From: JBEBGV01 sp040081265
Lineage (GTDB): Bacteria > Acidobacteriota > Vicinamibacteria > Vicinamibacterales > UBA2999
Reading direction: 5' to 3'
Assembly: GCA_040081265.1 (NCBI GenBank)
Contig: JBEBGV010000112.1
Coordinates: 1-9,338, forward strand
DNA length: 9,338 nucleotides
The notes beneath the pieces are model-generated. The model made no database searches and was not told where the DNA came from. It saw only the letters and a list, made by a program, of their open reading frames with translations. The position numbers and the translations under genes are program-made. Positions 5,786-9,338 of the stretch are shown here, piece after piece; the first letter of the stretch is position 1; every line of letters starts with the position of its first letter.

Positions 5786-8667
5786 GCGGAGAGCGCGGTG
5801 GGAAGAGGAAGCGTGGCGACGATTTGCGTCCCCTGCCCTCGCGAGCTGGTGACGACCGCATGCCCGCCCACCTGATGGGCGCGTTCCCGGATATTCACCA
5901 GACCGAGATGCTTGCCAGTCACAAGACCAGAGACATCCGGATCGAAGCCGATGCCGTCGTCGGTCACGGTCAGCCGTAGGCTGTCGGCTTCGTAGGCCAG
6001 TTCGACCACGACCCTCGTGGCCTGGGCGTGGTGCGCCGAATTGGTCAAGGCCTCCTGGCCGATGCGCAGCAGCTCGCGCTCCGTCGATGCCGCGCAGGGT
6101 CTCGGTTGGCCGGTCACGACGACGTCGACGATGAGCGCCGTGCCCCGCGCGGCCCGCTCGCCTGCCAATCGCAGCGCCGACACCAGATCCGGTGGCCCGT
6201 TCGGCGACCGGAGATCCCAGATGGATTCCCGGACCTCGCGGATCTGGCCCTCCACATCCCGGCGCAGGCGCATCAACTGCTCCCGAATGCCGCCCCGGTC
6301 CGCCGTGCCCGCCTGCTCGGCGATCGTGCCGGACTGGAGGGCGACGGCGACGAGGCTCTGCAGCAGCGTGTCGTGAATCTCCCGGCTGATGCGTACGCGC
6401 TCGGCCAGCACGAGATTGAAGCGGCGCTGTACCTGCCGGATGCGGAAACGCCACGCGGCGGCGCCGAGGCCGGCAACGGCGACGACGCACGCCGCCAGGA
6501 ACCACGTCGTCTGATAGAAGGCGGGCAGAATGCGGAACGCGATTGGGCTGGCCGCCTCGGCGCGACCTTCTTTGTCGATCGCCATGACCTGGAAGCGGAA
6601 GGCCCCAGGGGGCAGGTTGGTATAGACCGCCTGACGCCGCGTGCCGGCGTCCTGCCATTCCGTGTCGAAACCGTCCAGGCGATAGCGGAACCGGAGCGAC
6701 TGCGGTGAGGAGAACGTCGGGGCGTTGTAGCCGATCTCGAGTCGCGAGCCGTGCGCCGGAACGGTGAGGCCGTCTGTCGCCGCGAGGCTCTGACCTCCGG
6801 CCAGCACCTCTTCGATATAGACGCGCGGCGGCAGACTCGTCTGAGAGAGCGCGTTCGGGTTCACTACCGTGGCGCCGCCCTCCGTGAGAAACCAGAGCGC
6901 ATTGTCCGTGGCGCGCGTGACGCTCGGAAATCCCATCTGCGTCGGCATGCCTTCCAGGCCATCCGCATCGTCGTAGAGCTTGTATTGCACTTGATGGGAC
7001 GGCGTTCGCTCGACACGGTCGAACTCCGCGCGTTCGATGCGCAGCAGTCCGGTTCGCGTGCCCGCCCAGACGGCACCGGATTCCGTGGCCAGCGAGATCA
7101 CGTCGGCGTCAGGCAGGCCGTTGGCGCGTCTTGTCACGGCGGAGGCCTTGCCGTCGCGCAGGCGCGCGACACCATCAGCGGCTGAGAGCCAGAGCGTGCC
7201 GTCCGCATCCTCGGTGATGCCAGTCACTCCGCCCGTCAGGCCGATCTGATCGTGCATGGAGAGCGACCCGTCTCGCCCGAGTGCGCCGACGCGTCCGCCA
7301 CTGAACCCGATCCAGACCCGGCCGTCGCGGGCGCGGAACAGCGCGTAGGCGGTCTGGCGCCGCGTTTCCGCGTGTGCCGGCGTCGTCAGCGTGCCGTCGT
7401 ACAGGCGAAGCACGCCGTGATGGAGGTCGTTGATCCACAGGGCACCCTGGTCGTCGACGGCGAGCGCTGAGACACGACCGAAGGTGGCCGCCTCTCGCAG
7501 CTGAATCGTGGCGATCCGCTCGTTCGCGAACCGGGCAAGACCGTTCTCCGTCGCGACCCAGAGGTCTCCGTGCGGATCGGACGTGATCGCGTACACGACG
7601 CGCGACGGGAGTCCGTCCTGCTCGGTGTATGTCCGGCGCGCCCCGTCCCTGATCCGGACCAGGCCCTGATCGGTGCCAATCCAGACGCTGCCGTCAGCTT
7701 CCGCGTGGATCGTGCTCGGCGCGCCGACATTCCGGACCAGAGCGACCTTCCGCCGCGTGAGCTGGTGAAGGCTCGCCTGCGTGCCGATCCAGATGTTGTC
7801 GTCACGGTCCCGGAACACGGCCCCGACCACGTCGCTGGCGAGGCCGTTGCGCGCCGTCATGTGCTCGAGGATCTGCTGCCCGCCCGGGCGGCTGCGGGCG
7901 GACCAGAGGCCCTGATCGAGCGTGGGGATCCAGACGTTGCCGCGTCGGTCCTCCACGGCCCGAAAGAGGTTCGCGCCGGGACCGGCGGATCCCAGGGAGA
8001 GTTCGGCACGAAACGTCTGCAGCCGCGCGAAGCGCTGCGGCGTGGCCGCGGTGCGTTCAAAGCGCCGGGCATCGCGCGGGCGACGGTAGATGGCCTTGTC
8101 CGATTCCACCCACATCGAGCCGTCGGTATCGAGGAGCGCGCCGCTGTTCGGCCCGTCGGGCAGGCCGGCCTCGACTCCCTCCCGCTCCCAGGTCTGGCCC
8201 GTAAAGCGGAACAGGCCGCCACGTCCACCGGCCCAGATGCGTCCGTCGCCGTCTTCGACAAACGTCCGGATGAAGCTGAGTCCAGCCGGCTCGTCGTACA
8301 AGGTGAGCGCCCCGTTCCGCAGCCGAGCGATGCCGGTTCCCGAGAAGCCGAACCACAGACTGCCGTCGCGTGAGCTGAGAATGCTGAGAACAGTTCCACG
8401 CGGGAAAGCATTCTGCCCGGCGGACTCCCAGCGTACGAAGCGCACGCCGTCAAAACGCACGGGACCGGCACCGGTGCCGAGCCAGAGATAACCCTGCTGG
8501 TCCTGCGCGATGGCCCAGATTGGGGAGGCGACCATGCCGTCTCGCCGCGTCCACGTGGTGACGGTGTAGTTCGACACGCCATCGAGTGCAGCCGCGTGCA
8601 CACCGGCCGCTTCTCCGGCGACGAGCCATAACAACAGCGCGGCGGTTCGCGCGAGCCATCCGTGCAT
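5782..8667 (-). CDS. Sensor histidine kinase with periplasmic two-component-regulator beta-propeller (Reg_prop/Y_Y_Y/HisKA_3/HATPase)
   Basis: 961 residues from the ATG at 8667. Residues 1-27 are a signal peptide (LLLWLVAGEAAGVHAAA). Residues ~35-605 hold about thirteen propeller motifs of the type G-x-L/I/V-W-I-G-T-x-x-G-L-x-R (for example LWLGTGAGPVRF at 61, IWIGTQASL at 292, VWIGTDQGLVRI at 328, LWVATENGLARF at 369, VWAGTRTGLLRI at 533), consistent with two seven-bladed propellers with one blade degenerate. A Y_Y_Y domain follows (~640-715: LEIGYNAPTF, FRYRLDGFDTEW, YTNLPPGAFRF). One membrane helix spans ~720-739. In the cytoplasm the HisKA_3 dimerisation domain has phospho-acceptor His765 in SREIHDTLLQ. 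The ATPase domain has the N box GQEALTNSAHHAQA with Asn876, DDGIGFD (903-909) and GKHLGLVNIRERA. The kinase should sense an extracytoplasmic ligand, as propeller sensors of Bacteroidetes hybrid systems do for glycans, and phosphorylate the coupled response regulator. No receiver is fused, so it is a classical rather than hybrid kinase. Confidence 0.95.
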   Translation of the reverse strand: MHGWLARTAALLLWLVAGEAAGVHAAALDGVSNYTVTTWTRRDGMVASPIWAIAQDQQGYLWLGTGAGPVRFDGVRFVRWESAGQNAFPRGTVLSILSSRDGSLWFGFSGTGIARLRNGALTLYDEPAGLSFIRTFVEDGDGRIWAGGRGGLFRFTGQTWEREGVEAGLPDGPNSGALLDTDGSMWVESDKAIYRRPRDARRFERTAATPQRFARLQTFRAELSLGSAGPGANLFRAVEDRRGNVWIPTLDQGLWSARSRPGGQQILEHMTARNGLASDVVGAVFRDRDDNIWIGTQASLHQLTRRKVALVRNVGAPSTIHAEADGSVWIGTDQGLVRIRDGARRTYTEQDGLPSRVVYAITSDPHGDLWVATENGLARFANERIATIQLREAATFGRVSALAVDDQGALWINDLHHGVLRLYDGTLTTPAHAETRRQTAYALFRARDGRVWIGFSGGRVGALGRDGSLSMHDQIGLTGGVTGITEDADGTLWLSAADGVARLRDGKASAVTRRANGLPDADVISLATESGAVWAGTRTGLLRIERAEFDRVERTPSHQVQYKLYDDADGLEGMPTQMGFPSVTRATDNALWFLTEGGATVVNPNALSQTSLPPRVYIEEVLAGGQSLAATDGLTVPAHGSRLEIGYNAPTFSSPQSLRFRYRLDGFDTEWQDAGTRRQAVYTNLPPGAFRFQVMAIDKEGRAEAASPIAFRILPAFYQTTWFLAACVVAVAGLGAAAWRFRIRQVQRRFNLVLAERVRISREIHDTLLQSLVAVALQSGTIAEQAGTADRGGIREQLMRLRRDVEGQIREVRESIWDLRSPNGPPDLVSALRLAGERAARGTALIVDVVVTGQPRPCAASTERELLRIGQEALTNSAHHAQATRVVVELAYEADSLRLTVTDDGIGFDPDVSGLVTGKHLGLVNIRERAHQVGGHAVVTSSRGQGTQIVATLPLPTALSA

Positions 8668-8680
8668 GAGCGTGGGCGTG

Positions 8681-8686
8681 AGTATA
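8681..8686 (-). promoter_or_regulatory. Candidate -10 box TATACT for the kinase-regulator operon
   Basis: TATACT on the minus strand matches the sigma-70 -10 consensus in five of six positions. It ends 13 bases before the ATG at 8667. Transcription starting at the usual distance would leave a leader of only a few bases, which would also explain the lack of a Shine-Dalgarno there. The -35 region is GC-rich and unconvincing. Confidence 0.35.
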
Positions 8687-8904
8687 GGCCGCCCGCCCTC
8701 CTCTCTCCGTCCCTACCTGAATTGTGGTAAAGACGCCCGATTTCCTCCGATATAACCTCTCGCCCCGTTGCACGCTCCTGTTCATTGCGCGCGCCACCCG
8801 GATGTGGCCACGTGGGCTTGCTCGATCGATTCACGTTGAAGAGCGGCGTCATGATGCCGGTCGCACTCCACGTCATTGCTGAACGTATTGCACTGTTTCA
8901 AGTC

Positions 8905-8916
8905 AGAAGGGAAGGG
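8905..8916 (+). promoter_or_regulatory. Purine-rich ribosome binding site for the receptor start at 8920
   Basis: AGAAGGGAAGGG precedes the ATG at 8920. The AGAAGG part sits 9 bases from the start, an acceptable Shine-Dalgarno spacing. It is followed by a typical signal peptide, which fixes this start. Confidence 0.65.
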
Positions 8917-8919
8917 CGA

Positions 8920-9338
8920 ATGTCAGTCTTTCGCGGAACCTACAAGCGCGTGCTCGTGCTGATGGCCATGGTGTTGATTCCGGGCCTGGCCTCGGCGCAG
9001 TCCACCACGAGCGGCACGATTGCCGGCACGGTGAAGGACACCACCGGTGCGGTCCTGCCGGGTGTCACCATCGAGGCATCCAGCCCCGCGCTGATCGAGA
9101 AGACGCGCGCGGCGGTCACCGACGAACAGGGGAACTACAAGATCGTCGAACTGCGTCCCGGAACCTACTCCGTCACCTTCACGCTGCCGGGATTCAGTAC
9201 CGTCAGGCGCGAGGGACTGGAACTCTCGACCGGCTTCACGGCGAACGCCTATCTCTGGCCGATGGACATAAGAGGCCGCGGCGGGCGGACCCCGGGCGAC
9301 CTGTGGGCGAAGGACGGCGCCCGCGCCTATCTCGGCAC
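8920..9338 (+). CDS. Oar-like TonB-dependent receptor, N-terminal part only; tail is chimeric
   Basis: The frame opens with a signal peptide (RVLVLMAMVLIPGLASAQ, cut after residue 26). Residues ~30-108 form a carboxypeptidase-regulatory-like beta-sandwich domain: SGTIAGTVKDTTGAVLPGVT, TDEQGNYKIVELRPGTYSVT, then LPGFSTVRREGLELSTGFTA. This is the standard start of Oar-like outer-membrane TonB-dependent receptors, which are about 1000 residues long and abundant in Acidobacteriota, where they take up large substrates through the outer membrane. In the family the text after LSTGFTA normally runs into a strand with E-E-T-V-T-V-T-G and then the plug domain. Here it instead becomes a monooxygenase-like sequence from about residue 110 (see 9229-9338). 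The receptor is therefore genuine to about 9249 and the rest should not be trusted as its continuation. It is divergent from the sensor kinase and a likely target of that system. Confidence 0.8.
   Translation, partial: MSVFRGTYKRVLVLMAMVLIPGLASAQSTTSGTIAGTVKDTTGAVLPGVTIEASSPALIEKTRAAVTDEQGNYKIVELRPGTYSVTFTLPGFSTVRREGLELSTGFTANAYLWPMDIRGRGGRTPGDLWAKDGARAYLG
9229..9338 (+). other. Baeyer-Villiger monooxygenase (4-hydroxyacetophenone-type) fragment fused in frame at the window end
   Basis: The last ~90 bases translate, in the receptor frame, as YLWPMDIRGRGGRTPGDLWA and then KDGARAYLGT. This matches the conserved stretch of Baeyer-Villiger flavin monooxygenases that follows the A-T-G-F-x-A motif and precedes G-F-P-N-L-F: compare phenylacetone monooxygenase, which has DIRG, then G, then W-A, then Y-L-G at almost the same spacing. 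The Y-L-W-P-M form is closest, from memory, to 4-hydroxyacetophenone monooxygenases. The changeover lies in 9229-9249, which encodes TGFTANA. That reads naturally both as receptor (LSTGFTA) and as monooxygenase (ATGFxAN), so the two genes probably share near-identical bases there. This suggests an assembly chimera; a real fusion is less likely. Confidence 0.7.

Larger units (their letters stand above)
8668..8919. promoter_or_regulatory. Divergent control region between sensor kinase operon and TonB-dependent receptor
   Basis: 252 bases drive both directions. A minus-strand TATACT (8681-8686) lies 13 bases before the kinase ATG and could be a -10 box giving a nearly leaderless transcript. A plus-strand TATAAC (8751-8756) could be a -10 for the receptor with a long leader. 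Neither has a good TTGACA-like partner. A CCACGTGG palindrome sits at 8808-8815. The NarL-type regulator is expected to bind somewhere here, but the site cannot be named from one copy. Confidence 0.45.

Noticed and set aside
5786..6658. N-terminal extension of the response-regulator frame (a 502-residue minus-strand ORF)
   Set aside because: The extension is the histidine kinase gene read in another frame. It is arginine/glycine-rich without domains, and the receiver domain begins right after the ATG at 5785, which overlaps the kinase stop.
7570..8373. Plus-strand ORF of 267 residues opposite the kinase propeller
   Set aside because: It lies antisense within the coding region for the propeller, whose motifs are clearly in the minus-strand frame. 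Long antisense frames are expected at this GC content.
7857..8876. Minus-strand ORF of 339 residues overlapping the kinase start
   Set aside because: It is a frame-shifted shadow of the kinase gene rich in Arg, Ser and Pro, with no domain. It also crosses the divergent promoter region.
9246..9333. 10-bp direct repeat CGCCTATCTC (9246-9255 and 9324-9333)
   Set aside because: Both copies encode A-Y-L in the same frame and are explained by the monooxygenase-like coding sequence; they do not need a recombination role.

Overview
The window looks like a high-GC Acidobacteriota-type genome, perhaps Vicinamibacterales. This is inference from gene content: an Oar-like TonB-dependent receptor start, a beta-propeller sensor histidine kinase with a NarL-type response regulator, and secreted alpha/beta hydrolases. 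No rRNA gene or other taxonomic marker is present.

Left part (1-2960). A partial HxlR-family regulator on the minus strand runs off the left edge. It is divergent from a secreted two-module protein: a glucodextranase-C/DOMON-like N-terminal module followed by a serine alpha/beta hydrolase. Downstream is a non-coding stretch with a tandem 10-bp direct repeat. It ends in a 43-nt fragment that matches the 3' half of a tRNA-Arg(ACG), beginning exactly at the anticodon and ending in CCA, with a perfect 10-bp hairpin directly behind it. A tRNA 3' half with no 5' half is the usual scar of a tRNA-targeting tyrosine recombinase. The left part may therefore be the end of an integrated element or island, with chromosomal backbone to the right. 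No integrase lies in the window.

Middle (3174-5149). A second secreted hydrolase of another family (Abhydrolase_10-like) is followed by a short conserved-looking reading frame (4852-5094) interrupted by one TAG codon. It is probably a fresh nonsense pseudogene or a sequence error.

Right part (5150-9338). A response regulator and a 961-residue periplasmic-propeller sensor kinase form a minus-strand operon with an ATGA stop/start overlap. Divergent from them is the start of an Oar-type TonB-dependent receptor. This arrangement suggests that the two-component system senses an external nutrient or polymer and controls the receptor. The last ~90-110 bases do not continue the receptor. In the same frame they encode a recognisable piece of a Baeyer-Villiger (4-hydroxyacetophenone type) monooxygenase. 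The switch occurs where both families encode a T-G-F-x-A-N-like stretch, so the end of the window is probably chimeric.

I see no CRISPR array, transposase or phage gene, and no clearly undescribed multi-gene system. The best leads are the tRNA-derived attachment scar, the amber-interrupted small gene and the chimeric right end.
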